From the NCBI GenBank assembly GCA_938049125.1, contig CALICR010000011.1, forward strand, positions 1 through 14,587: a DNA stretch of 14,587 nt, written 5' to 3'. Positions 1 through 6,664 of the stretch are shown piece after piece (position 1 is the stretch's first letter; the number at the start of each line of letters is the position of its first letter). The notes beneath the pieces were generated by a model. It saw only the letters and a program-made list of their open reading frames with translations. It ran no database searches and was not told the DNA's origin. The DNA comes from an uncultured Clostridia bacterium. Its GTDB lineage: Bacteria > Bacillota > Clostridia > Oscillospirales > Oscillospiraceae. A program made the position numbers and the translations under genes.

Positions 1-58
1 CAGGGGCGAGGAAATGGCACATTTTTGATTTTGCTATGCTTTTGCATCGCAAAACATC

Positions 59-86
59 GCGGCGGCTGGATATCTCCAGCCGCCGC
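59..86. terminator. Hairpin terminator after the DUF624 gene
   Basis: A 12-bp perfect stem (59-70 with 75-86) closes a 4-base loop. It lies 12 bases beyond the stop codon of the minus-strand DUF624 gene. Short T runs follow it on both strands: GTTTTGC on minus, CTTCTTTTATTT on plus. It could therefore stop transcription from either side. A second small inverted repeat, TTTTGC-ATC-GCAAAA (40-54), sits just outside it. I see nothing else in positions 1-58. Confidence 0.75.
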
Positions 87-98
87 GGCTTCTTTTAT

Positions 99-746
99 TT
101 AAGTGGTCGCCGGTGTGTCCTCGCCGGGGACGTAGTTCCGGAAGACCTTCAGGAGGATCCCGCCGATCCAGTAGACCAGCAGGCCCGGCGCGATGAGCAG
201 CCAGATGAAGAGCAGCCGCAGGAACCAGGCGGGCGAGAGCACCGCCACCATGCCCGGGATCAGGGACAGAGCGAAGGCGATGACGGTCCGGCTGTAGTGC
301 TTCATGCCGATGAGCAGCGCATTGCGCAGCGTATTGCCGACGGTGTTCTCAAAAAAGGACGTCAGCGGGTAGGCGTAGAGGAACACGATGCCACCCAGGA
401 AGAATACGACGCAGAAGAGCACCAGCAGCACCATCCGCGGCGCGCTGGCCTCCACCAGCCCCAGGCCGCCGTAGGCGAAGTACAGCGCCGCGCCGAAGAC
501 CAGCTCCAGCAGCCAGATCACCGTGGCGTGCCTGAAGTTGGAGGCGAAAGCCGAGAAGAAGGCCCCGGCGGTACAGGTCTTGTCCTGCCGCAGGTTGAAC
601 ATCATCCGGTAGAGCGCCGTCAGTGACGCGCCGATGGTGACGACCGGCAGGCAGCAGAGCACAAAGAGCACGCTCATCCAGATGATGGAGCCAAGCTCGT
701 TCATGGTCCGCATCAGCGGCGAATCCGGATCAAAAATTCCCTTCAT
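99..746 (-). CDS. YesL/DUF624 family integral membrane protein
   Basis: A 215-residue polytopic membrane protein of the DUF624 (YesL-like) family. Its biochemical role is unknown. In Firmicutes such genes commonly sit beside carbohydrate ABC transporter or polysaccharide-utilisation genes. Hydrophobic segments lie near residues 17-40, 75-97, 103-130, 150-173 and 177-198. The family-typical stretch between the first two segments is present, with ALYRMMFNLR followed by an FF..F..NFR..T pattern leading into the second segment. The start is supported by GAGG six bases before the ATG. The gene has its own promoter at 798-826 and a terminator at 59-86, so it looks monocistronic. No ABC transporter partner lies within the window; one could be to the left. 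Family assignment is firm, function is not. Confidence 0.85.
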   Translation of the reverse strand: MKGIFDPDSPLMRTMNELGSIIWMSVLFVLCCLPVVTIGASLTALYRMMFNLRQDKTCTAGAFFSAFASNFRHATVIWLLELVFGAALYFAYGGLGLVEASAPRMVLLVLFCVVFFLGGIVFLYAYPLTSFFENTVGNTLRNALLIGMKHYSRTVIAFALSLIPGMVAVLSPAWFLRLLFIWLLIAPGLLVYWIGGILLKVFRNYVPGEDTPATT

Positions 747-797
747 ATGGTTCCTCGCTTCCCCGTGGGTTTTGATTTTCTCTCCATATTATTATAT

Positions 798-826
798 AGT
801 ATAGCGTCGGCCTGTGGCAATTGCAA
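798..826 (-). promoter_or_regulatory. Sigma-A-type promoter for the DUF624 gene
   Basis: On the minus strand TTGCAA (821-826) is followed after exactly 17 bases by TATACT (798-803), within an AT-rich patch in otherwise GC-rich DNA. Predicted transcription starts near 791, about 45 bases before the ATG at 746. This separates the membrane-protein gene from the sugar operon that ends upstream. Confidence 0.65.
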
Positions 827-836
827 GGGCAAATAC

Positions 837-860
837 GGCGGCCCTTTGCGCCGGGCCGCC
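837..860 (-). terminator. Probable terminator of the sugar operon
   Basis: An 8-bp GC-only stem (GGCGGCCC, 837-844, with GGGCCGCC, 853-860) and an 8-base loop lie 11 bases past the stop of the YjbQ gene. The T tract that follows on the minus strand is weak (TATTTGCCC), so termination may be incomplete and some read-through into the DUF624 gene is possible. Confidence 0.55.
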
Positions 861-871
861 GCGGGACTTGC

Positions 872-1366
872 TTATTCGCCGATGACCATAACCTGGACCG
901 TGCGCTGACGGGCGCGAGTCTGGTCCCAGTCGATGAAATGGACGCGGCCGAACTCACCCAGGTCCATCTCGCCGTCCGCCATCGCCACGGTCACATTGCG
1001 GCCGATGATGGAGGAGCGGAGGTGGGCGTCGGTGTTGTGGCAGCCGAAGTTATCCTCGCCGTGCTCCTCAGCGAAGGCCAGGGCCTCATGGCCCGGATGG
1101 AGGTACATGCCCTCGTAGCGGCAGGTGGGGATCCAGTTCTCAAAGACGTTGACGAGGTCCTGCTGGAGCGTCTCGAGGCCGGTCATGGACTTGTCGAAGG
1201 CACACTCCTGGGTGATGACGGAGCAGGTGGTGTGGTGGGAGTAGACCACCACGATGCCGTTCCGGATGCCAGAGGCGGCGGCGATCTCCTTGACGCGGTC
1301 CGTCACATCGTGGAAGCTGACGGCGCGGTCCCGGGACTGGACCTTGAATGCTTCGCGGTAAACCAT
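872..1366 (-). CDS. yjbQ: YjbQ/UPF0047 family protein
   Basis: A 164-residue member of the YjbQ/UPF0047 family (COG0432), small trimeric beta-barrel proteins. Some show weak thiamine-phosphate synthase activity, but their physiological role is unsettled. Diagnostic stretches are present: YSHHTTCSVITQE (residues 42-54), DAHLRSSIIG (113-122), and a C-terminal DGEMDLGEFG..HFIDWD pattern. It is longer than the usual 130-140 residues, with extra sequence around residues 58-105. The ATG at 1366 is chosen over one at 1426 because AAGGAGG precedes it by about 8 bases and homology begins there. It is the last gene of the operon, 13 bases after the TIM homologue. Its presence in a sugar operon suggests a role on a pathway intermediate rather than in thiamine synthesis; that is inference. 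Family certain, function uncertain. Confidence 0.88.
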   Translation of the reverse strand: MVYREAFKVQSRDRAVSFHDVTDRVKEIAAASGIRNGIVVVYSHHTTCSVITQECAFDKSMTGLETLQQDLVNVFENWIPTCRYEGMYLHPGHEALAFAEEHGEDNFGCHNTDAHLRSSIIGRNVTVAMADGEMDLGEFGRVHFIDWDQTRARQRTVQVMVIGE

Positions 1367-1379
1367 CGATCTTTCCTCC

Positions 1380-2084
1380 TTACGTCTGGGCCTTGAGGTC
1401 GTCGGCCGCTCGGCGGGTGGCTGCAATCATCTCGTCGATCATGGCGATGGGGTCTGCGGCATTCATGATGCCGGAGGCCGCGCCTGCCGCCTCGGAGCCG
1501 GCCATGATGAAATCATAGACCTGCTGGCCGTTGGTGATGCCCGCCGCCTGCTCGACCATAATGTCGGGGTCGATCTCCTTGATGACGCGGATGGAGTCGC
1601 GGACATAGGCCATGGGGCTGACGCCGTTGCCGCCGCCGATGATGCCGGAGGGCTCCGGGTTGATGATGTCGGGGTGCAGCTGGGCGATGGCCTTGGCCTC
1701 GTCCAGGGTGTCGGCGCAGGCGAAGACCAGGAAGTCCAGCTCCCGGGAGCGGTCGATGGTGGCCTTCATCTGGGGCAGGCTCATGGGCTTCTCGCAGTGG
1801 TTGATGACGACGCCCTGGGCGCCCGCGGCCTTCAGCCCCTCGGGCAGCGTGTCGGCCATGCCGCGGCCGGGCCGCAGCGTGTCCATGTAGGGGGCCAGGA
1901 CGATGAGGTGCTTCGTGTTCTCGGCCACCCGGCGGATCTCCACCGCGGGGCAGATGAAGAGCACGTCGATGTCGTACTTCTCAGCGGCCTTGTCCGCGGC
2001 CAGGGCGTACTCAAGCACCTTGTCGCCGTAGATGTAGTTCTTGGTGCCGATCTCAAAATAGGGGGTCCGAATCTTTGGTTTCAT
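1380..2084 (-). CDS. Triosephosphate isomerase-family TIM-barrel protein (probable sugar-phosphate isomerase)
   Basis: A 234-residue TIM-barrel protein of the triosephosphate isomerase family, closer in size and motifs to the short archaeal type than to the roughly 250-residue bacterial enzyme. All three catalytic positions can be read: Lys15 in IGTKNY, His96 in VINHCEKP, and Glu144 in NPEPSGIIGGG, the last joined to the mobile phosphate-gripping loop. Phosphate-binding glycines appear in EQAAGITNG (178-186) and in the GAASGIMNA stretch near residue 201. It sits in a sugar-catabolic operon between the DeoR regulator and YjbQ, so it is more likely a pathway-specific phospho-sugar isomerase than the housekeeping glycolytic enzyme. 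TIM homologues acting on tetrulose phosphates, such as EryH in erythritol breakdown, are a precedent. Substrate unknown. A GGAAGGAA site lies upstream of the ATG. Confidence 0.85.
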   Translation of the reverse strand: MKPKIRTPYFEIGTKNYIYGDKVLEYALAADKAAEKYDIDVLFICPAVEIRRVAENTKHLIVLAPYMDTLRPGRGMADTLPEGLKAAGAQGVVINHCEKPMSLPQMKATIDRSRELDFLVFACADTLDEAKAIAQLHPDIINPEPSGIIGGGNGVSPMAYVRDSIRVIKEIDPDIMVEQAAGITNGQQVYDFIMAGSEAAGAASGIMNAADPIAMIDEMIAATRRAADDLKAQT

Positions 2085-2129
2085 GGTTCCATTCCTTCCA
2101 TTTCCAGTTCAGATTCCAATTTTTTCCTG

Positions 2130-2927
2130 TCAGGGCCGCGTCGTCTCCGCCGGGTCGGCGTCCACGCAGATGAGCCGGGCCGGGGACCGCTCCAGCTGGG
2201 CGCGGGTCTCCGGGGCGACGTCCGTGTCCGTGATAACGGCGTAGAGGCTCTGCACCGGCGCATAGGCCACGTGGGACGACAGGGAGAACTTCGAGGAGTC
2301 CACCAGCATGAAGGTCCTCTCGGAGTTGCGCATGGCGATCTCGTTCATCCGTGCCGTCTCGAAGTCCGTGGTGGTGAACTGCCGGGCCTGCATACATCCG
2401 TCCGCGCCCACGAAGCTCTTCGTGAAATAGAGGCCGCTGAGGGCCTGCTCCGAGAGGTAGCCGCAGAAATCCTTGCGGTTGGCCCGGTACTCGCCGCCGA
2501 TGAGGTTCACCGTCACGTAGGGCGACAGCAGCTCCAGGTTGGCCAGTGAGTTCGTGTAGACCTTGAGGTTCAGCTTTTCCTTACGGAGCCGGTAGATCAT
2601 CTCGGCGCAGAAGCACTGGATCGTCGTGCCGGAGTCGCAGAAGAGCACGTCGCCGTCCTCCAGGTAGGTGCAGGCCTCCCGGGCGATGGCGGTCTTTTTC
2701 CGGATGTTGGTCCGCGCGCCGTACTCAAAGGAGTAGAGCGTCATGTCGTGGTTGACGCACTGGACGCCGCCGTGGGTCCGGATGGCAAAGCCGTCCTGCT
2801 CCAGCTTGGCGAACATCCGCCGCGCCGTGGACTCCGAAATATTCAGAAGCTCCATGGCCTCGCCGAGGCTCAGCTTCTGCACGATGGAGAGACGTGTCAT
2901 GAGTTCCTGTTCCCGATTCTGCTTCAC
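2130..2927 (-). CDS. DeoR-family transcriptional regulator
   Basis: A 265-residue DeoR-family regulator, probably the local controller of this sugar operon. The N-terminal winged helix occupies about residues 8-55, with a recognition-helix region NISESTARRMFAKLEQDGF (29-47). The C-terminal phospho-sugar-sensing DeoRC domain shows CDSGTT (97-102), VYTNSLAN (123-130), NLIGGEYR (141-148), VGADG (173-177) and MLVDSSKF (207-214). The start is taken as GTG at 2927 because GGGAGG precedes it by 8 bases; open frame further upstream resembles no known protein. It lies 38 bases after the DUF4432 stop and 45 bases before the TIM-homologue start. DeoR proteins usually respond to phosphorylated intermediates, here perhaps the product of the kinase or of the TIM homologue. 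It is a candidate binder of the boxes at 6602-6617 and 8314-8329. Confidence 0.9.
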   Translation of the reverse strand: MKQNREQELMTRLSIVQKLSLGEAMELLNISESTARRMFAKLEQDGFAIRTHGGVQCVNHDMTLYSFEYGARTNIRKKTAIAREACTYLEDGDVLFCDSGTTIQCFCAEMIYRLRKEKLNLKVYTNSLANLELLSPYVTVNLIGGEYRANRKDFCGYLSEQALSGLYFTKSFVGADGCMQARQFTTTDFETARMNEIAMRNSERTFMLVDSSKFSLSSHVAYAPVQSLYAVITDTDVAPETRAQLERSPARLICVDADPAETTRP

Positions 2928-2965
2928 GATGTTTTCCTCCCAATGCTTCCGCGGTCCGCGCGGAG

Positions 2966-3979
2966 TCACAGATTCTTCAAAAAGGCCCGGATCTCGCCGA
3001 GGCCGTCCAGCACGCCCAGCTCCAGCCGGTTCTCCACGCTGGAATAGGCAGGCAGCACCGCCGCCGTCCCGTCGGCCAGCGCCTCGGCGCGGTTGCGTCC
3101 GCCGTTGTTGCAGGGCTCCAGCGCCAGCACGTAGTCGTGGGACTTGAGGTTTTTCCATTCGAGGAGGCAGGGCAGATTCGCCGTGTCGAAGGCGACGTAA
3201 GCGCCCAGCTCCAGCCGCTCATTGTAGAGCACGCCGCAGGCGCGGCTGCCGCCGAAGTTCGAGCGGAAGTAGAGCTCCTCGCCGCGCCCATCCTCGGGCG
3301 TCTGCATCTGCGCGCCGTCCCGGGACAGCGCATTCAGCGGCTTGCAGTCCGCCGGGGACGCGGCCACGCGGCTGTCCGCCTGGAGCAGCGGGTAGCCAAA
3401 GTTGAAGTGGTAGAGCATGAGGTACGGCTCGTCCTCGGCCTCGTAGTTCGTCAGCACGTCGTGAATGCGGATGCACTTGTCGTTCAGCCCCGTCTCCACA
3501 GTGCGGCGGATGCTCAGGTGGCGGCCATAGAGCTTCGTCTGGTGGATCTCGCCCTTGGCGCGGAGGACGTAGTCCTCCCCTTCCCAGACCGCCTCGGTGC
3601 CGAAGTGCTTGGCCGGGACGCTGGAGATACGGCCATGGGTCGGGTAGACGCCGTCGCCGCCGCAGTGCTCCCCGACGTTGCCGAGGCCGCAGGTGACGAG
3701 CATTCCCCCGGGCCACTGCTCACAGAATTCGCCGTTCATGGGCGAGAAGGCCTGGGGTGAGACGAGACCGTTTTTCGTCTGGAACGACAGGTTGACGCCC
3801 CGGTAGGAGCAGTCAAAGAGGTCCATGCACCGGTCCGGCACCACGGTGAAGCGCAGGCCCGCGGCGTTGTGGAACTCCGCCAGCTCCGTGCCCTCGCCGC
3901 GGCCATGCAGGAGCCGAACGCTCCGGATCCCGGCGATCTGGTCGATATTTCCAAGCTGCTTCAGCAGCGCAATGTCCAT
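2966..3979 (-). CDS. DUF4432 family protein, aldose 1-epimerase-like fold
   Basis: A 337-residue DUF4432 protein, a family sharing the galactose-mutarotase beta-sandwich fold. Visible family features are VVPDRCMDL (46-54), an SFQTKNG segment (65-71), GGMLVTCGLGNVG (91-103), THGR (114-117), a YHFNFGYPLL stretch in the middle, and LEPCN (287-291). Members are found in carbohydrate operons and are thought to interconvert anomers or otherwise bind a sugar ring; a specific reaction is not established. The start is supported by AAGGAG about 6 bases before the ATG. It lies 37 bases after the isomerase stop. Supplying the correct anomer to the isomerase upstream would make sense in this pathway, as inference. 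Confidence 0.85.
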   Translation of the reverse strand: MDIALLKQLGNIDQIAGIRSVRLLHGRGEGTELAEFHNAAGLRFTVVPDRCMDLFDCSYRGVNLSFQTKNGLVSPQAFSPMNGEFCEQWPGGMLVTCGLGNVGEHCGGDGVYPTHGRISSVPAKHFGTEAVWEGEDYVLRAKGEIHQTKLYGRHLSIRRTVETGLNDKCIRIHDVLTNYEAEDEPYLMLYHFNFGYPLLQADSRVAASPADCKPLNALSRDGAQMQTPEDGRGEELYFRSNFGGSRACGVLYNERLELGAYVAFDTANLPCLLEWKNLKSHDYVLALEPCNNGGRNRAEALADGTAAVLPAYSSVENRLELGVLDGLGEIRAFLKNL

Positions 3980-4016
3980 AGTCTTCTCCTTTTTGGGTCC
4001 CGGGGCTTTGGGCTCC

Positions 4017-5411
4017 TCAGCGGATGACGGTCACGTCGAAGCCCATCATCCGGCCGAAGGCCTCCAGCTCCGCGAGCGCAGCGCCGTAGACCAGGGCCGA
4101 ATGGTGGGTGCCGCCGGCCAGGGAGTACTCCTTGAGGAACCGGGGAAGCGGCTTGCAGGGCTTCATCCAGCCCTGGGTGGCGTAGCGGTAGACGCCCCGC
4201 TCCAGGCCCGCATCCAGCAGCTCCACCTCGCTGAGGATCAGCGTGAAGCGGTCCTCCATGGGCGCAAGGTTCACATAGACGGCCCTGCCCGGGCGGAAGC
4301 AGGTGTATAGGGCGACGGTGTCGCCGCAGGAATTGTAGTTGAAAGGCGCGTCGGCAACGATGGGCTTCCAACGGGCCAGGCGCGGGTTGCTCTCGCCCAT
4401 GTGGCTCAGCAGGATGACGTCCTGCTCCCAGTCCGGGCAGAACATCTCCGTGAACGCCGTGTCCGGGTAGACCTGCATCAGCGCGCCCACCAGGCCCGCC
4501 GTCAGCACGTCGCCCTCACCGGCGTAGCCGAGGCCCCGCTCCATGATCTTGCAGCACTCGACAAAGGGCATCTTCGGCAGGCCGCATTCGTCCAGCGTCA
4601 GGAAGTTGACGGTGCAGGCCGTGAGGCCCTCCGCCGCCATCCACTTCCGGACGGCCAGGCCCGAGCGGGCCGCGGCGCGGTATTCCGTCTCCTGCCGCAC
4701 CTCCACGTTGTAGTGGCTGCGGTCGTAGGCCAGCTCCGCATCGATCTCTGCCTCGGTGACCTCGGCAAGGTACGTCTGCACGGCCTCGGGCGTCATGCGG
4801 CGCACCTCCGCGCCGATGTCCCGGCGGTAGCGCTCGTCGGAGATCAGGAAGTCGCCCATGCCCGTGAAGGAGCCGCCCACGGAGCCGACGCGGGCCGTCC
4901 GATAGGCGCTGCGCGCCGCCGCGGCACGGCAGAGGCCCGCCAGCTCCGCGACCACCTCGCTGTGGAGCGCATGGCCCACGCAGAGGTAATAGGGCTTCCG
5001 GTGCCGCTTGAGGAGGCTGCACATATCCTGGACGCCGTGGATTCCGTGGTTGTCCATGATGCAGTCCTTGTAGCCCGCGGCGGCGATGAGCCGGTAGTCC
5101 GGCGTGGTGTCGAAGACCACGATGGGCGCGTCCAGGGACAGCAGGGCGTCGATGGACTCCAGCGACGGCGAATAGGCCAGGTGCTGGGTGATGACGGCGT
5201 CCACACCCGCGTCGTTGAACTTCTTTGCAGCGCGGTCAAACTCCGCCTTGACGCGGCAGACCTCGTCGGCCCGGACGACCTCGATGCCCTGGCTCTCGAC
5301 CATGGCGATGAGCGTGTTCATGCAGGAGACCATGGGGTCGCGCCAGTGCGGGTCGGCATCGTCGTAGAGCTTGATGTACAGCGGGAGGTAGCCCACCCGA
5401 ATTTTTTTCAT
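4017..5411 (-). CDS. L-arabinose/L-fucose isomerase-like aldose-ketose isomerase
   Basis: A 464-residue isomerase of the L-fucose/L-arabinose isomerase superfamily (COG2407/AraA-like). These are Mn-dependent enzymes interconverting aldoses and ketoses. Four candidate metal ligands match the E. coli AraA set (E306, E333, H350, H450) in order and approximate spacing: Glu299 in AGEGDVLTA, Glu322 in FTEMF, His337 in LLSHMGESNP, and His436 in AGGTHHSAL. The N-terminal half holds the Rossmann-like substrate domains, for example DAPIVVFDTTPDYR from residue 94. Divergence from genuine AraA is large, so the sugar cannot be assigned; calling it arabinose isomerase would overreach. The start has AAAGGAG upstream, and only 14 bases separate it from the amidohydrolase stop. 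It is the key enzyme suggesting that the pathway begins with a free aldose. Confidence 0.87.
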   Translation of the reverse strand: MKKIRVGYLPLYIKLYDDADPHWRDPMVSCMNTLIAMVESQGIEVVRADEVCRVKAEFDRAAKKFNDAGVDAVITQHLAYSPSLESIDALLSLDAPIVVFDTTPDYRLIAAAGYKDCIMDNHGIHGVQDMCSLLKRHRKPYYLCVGHALHSEVVAELAGLCRAAAARSAYRTARVGSVGGSFTGMGDFLISDERYRRDIGAEVRRMTPEAVQTYLAEVTEAEIDAELAYDRSHYNVEVRQETEYRAAARSGLAVRKWMAAEGLTACTVNFLTLDECGLPKMPFVECCKIMERGLGYAGEGDVLTAGLVGALMQVYPDTAFTEMFCPDWEQDVILLSHMGESNPRLARWKPIVADAPFNYNSCGDTVALYTCFRPGRAVYVNLAPMEDRFTLILSEVELLDAGLERGVYRYATQGWMKPCKPLPRFLKEYSLAGGTHHSALVYGAALAELEAFGRMMGFDVTVIR

Positions 5412-5425
5412 CGGGTGCTCCTTTC

Positions 5426-6493
5426 TCAGGCCTTGCCGCCGTAGATGGACTTCCGCGCACCCTCGATCAGGTTGACGGCGTTGTTGTACATGATGTCCTC
5501 CACGTCCTGGCGGCTGAGGCCCAGGGTCCTGCAGGCCCGCTTGAAGGCCAGCAGCTCCTCATAGGCGAAGAAGGTGATGTGCTCCGCCTCCTCCGCCGGG
5601 ACCTCGCGCAGGTGGGGGTCCTGGCTGGGGTCGCCGTAGAGTCCGGGGGGCACCAGGTTGATGTAGGTGCCGTTCTCCTCAATGCGGTGCGTCCGCATCC
5701 GCAGGATGGGCATATCCGTACCGAACATAGCGTGCTTCGGACCGGCGCTGCGCAGCAGCTCGGTGATGGCGTACTCGCAGCAGTTGGCGCAGAAGTCGAA
5801 CATGAGGTCCGGCGCGGCGGAGAGCACTTCAAAGGCGTTGCCGACGTCGCCCTTTGTGTAGGCGCGGCCGATGTGGGCGATGATGAGGCGGATGTTCGGG
5901 AACTCCTGCTTGATCTCCAGAATCTGGGCCAGGTTGACCGGGTCCTTCAATCGGCCGTGGCGCGGGATATGGAGCATGACGATGGCGCCCATCTCGTCCA
6001 TGCGGCGCAGCTGCTCCTTCGGGAAGAAGTCGAAGATCCGGATTTCCGCCTCGGGCAGGTACTTGGGAGCCAGGTCGAGGTAGGACTTGAGGCCCAGGAA
6101 GCCGCCCTCGCGGATGCGCTGCTCCACCTCGTCGGCGGACTCGGTGGGATGGCTGTAGTAGAGGGCCGGGAAGCCGGAGCGGCGGGAGCTTTCCGCCACG
6201 TAGTCGTTGTTGCCCTTGGTGATGCCGCCGCTGGTGAACATCAGCGCCTTGACGTCCTTGCCCGGGAACATCAGACGGTAGGTCTCCTGGAGGTCCTCGA
6301 TGGAGTTGTCCGCCGCCACGAGGGACGGCCAGGTCACGGTACGCTGGGGCTCGTCGGGCTTCCGCTCCGGCTCGCCGTTCAGCGAATTCAGCCACACATG
6401 GGTGTGAACGTCCAAAATCTTGTCCGGCAGGAAATCGCGCAGCTCCTGCTCATAGACCTGCTTGTCATAGGGTGTCACTTCAAAAAGCGCCAT
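5426..6493 (-). CDS. Amidohydrolase-superfamily metal-dependent hydrolase
   Basis: A 355-residue amidohydrolase-2 type (PF04909-like) TIM-barrel protein, first gene of the sugar operon. Ligand signatures can be followed along the barrel: His30-x-His32 in DVHTHVW, His175 in MLHIPRHGR, His207 in IIAHIGR, and Asp260 in FGTDMPI. A lysine in LGLKSYLDL (residue 136) might fill the carboxylysine position, although this is uncertain. The family includes hydrolases, lactonases and decarboxylases, so a sugar lactone or acyl-sugar substrate is conceivable but unproven. The start is set by AAAGGAG 7 bases before the ATG. A strong promoter lies about 75 bases upstream, and a small hairpin (GGGAC/GTCCC, 6541-6557) sits at the 5' end of the leader. 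Confidence 0.85.
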   Translation of the reverse strand: MALFEVTPYDKQVYEQELRDFLPDKILDVHTHVWLNSLNGEPERKPDEPQRTVTWPSLVAADNSIEDLQETYRLMFPGKDVKALMFTSGGITKGNNDYVAESSRRSGFPALYYSHPTESADEVEQRIREGGFLGLKSYLDLAPKYLPEAEIRIFDFFPKEQLRRMDEMGAIVMLHIPRHGRLKDPVNLAQILEIKQEFPNIRLIIAHIGRAYTKGDVGNAFEVLSAAPDLMFDFCANCCEYAITELLRSAGPKHAMFGTDMPILRMRTHRIEENGTYINLVPPGLYGDPSQDPHLREVPAEEAEHITFFAYEELLAFKRACRTLGLSRQDVEDIMYNNAVNLIEGARKSIYGGKA

Positions 6494-6566
6494 AGCAATT
6501 CTCCTTTTCGGTTTCCGGCATGGTCGATTCGGTCAGAGCCGGGACCTCTGTAGTCCCTCCGCCCAC

Positions 6567-6595
6567 AGAATAGCCTGTTTTGTTCAGACTGTCAA
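6567..6595 (-). promoter_or_regulatory. Sigma-A promoter of the six-gene sugar operon
   Basis: A perfect -35 TTGACA (6590-6595) is followed by a 17-base spacer and a -10 TATTCT (6567-6572) on the minus strand. The predicted start is near 6560, giving a leader of about 67 bases before the amidohydrolase ATG. A conserved box lies 6 bases upstream of -35 (its palindromic core begins 9 bases upstream). Confidence 0.8.
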
Positions 6596-6601
6596 CCTCT
6601 A

Positions 6602-6617
6602 TTTGACTGATTCAGTC
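6602..6617 (-). promoter_or_regulatory. Candidate regulator box upstream of the operon promoter
   Basis: The minus strand reads GACTGAATCAGTCAAA. Its first 13 bases form a perfect odd palindrome (GACTGA-A-TCAGTC), centred near -51 relative to the predicted start. The kinase promoter has a copy with 14 of 16 identical bases in nearly the same place (8314-8329). Position upstream of -35 fits an activator, or a repressor that blocks polymerase access. The DeoR protein at 2130-2927 is the nearest candidate binder; the GntR protein at 8451-9149 is an alternative. Confidence 0.6.
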
Positions 6618-6635
6618 TATTTTAAGATAAAATAG
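6617..6635. repeat. AT-rich perfect inverted repeat abutting the operon box
   Basis: CTATTTTA-3 bases-TAAAATAG is an 8-bp perfect palindrome directly beside the regulator box and sharing one base with it. It lies downstream of the kinase gene and upstream of the operon promoter. It could be a second operator or an UP-like AT-rich element. An intrinsic terminator is unlikely because the stem is all A and T apart from its outermost C-G pair. Confidence 0.45.
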
Positions 6636-6664
6636 AGCCATCATGCGCGAACCGGTCATATTTC

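Noticed and set aside
747..871. Thiamine (TPP) riboswitch or other known riboswitch near YjbQ
   Set aside because: No conserved TPP-element sequences (CUGAGA or similar) are visible. The gap is explained by the hairpin terminator and the DUF624 promoter.
1367..1426. Upstream ATG extending YjbQ by 20 residues
   Set aside because: It lies inside the TIM-homologue coding region and has no ribosome site, whereas the ATG at 1366 has AAGGAGG at good spacing.
2928..3158. N-terminal extension of the DeoR protein
   Set aside because: It overlaps the DUF4432 gene in another frame and is Arg/Gly/Ala-rich; the GTG at 2927 has a clear Shine-Dalgarno.
4401..5444. 347-codon open frame on the plus strand
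   Set aside because: Exactly antisense to the isomerase gene. Composition is dominated by Arg, Ala, Gly, Val and His as expected from reading GC-rich codons backwards; no motif and no ribosome site.
5579..6553. 324-codon open frame on the plus strand
   Set aside because: Shadow of the amidohydrolase gene; it also runs through that gene's ribosome site and leader, and shows no family resemblance.
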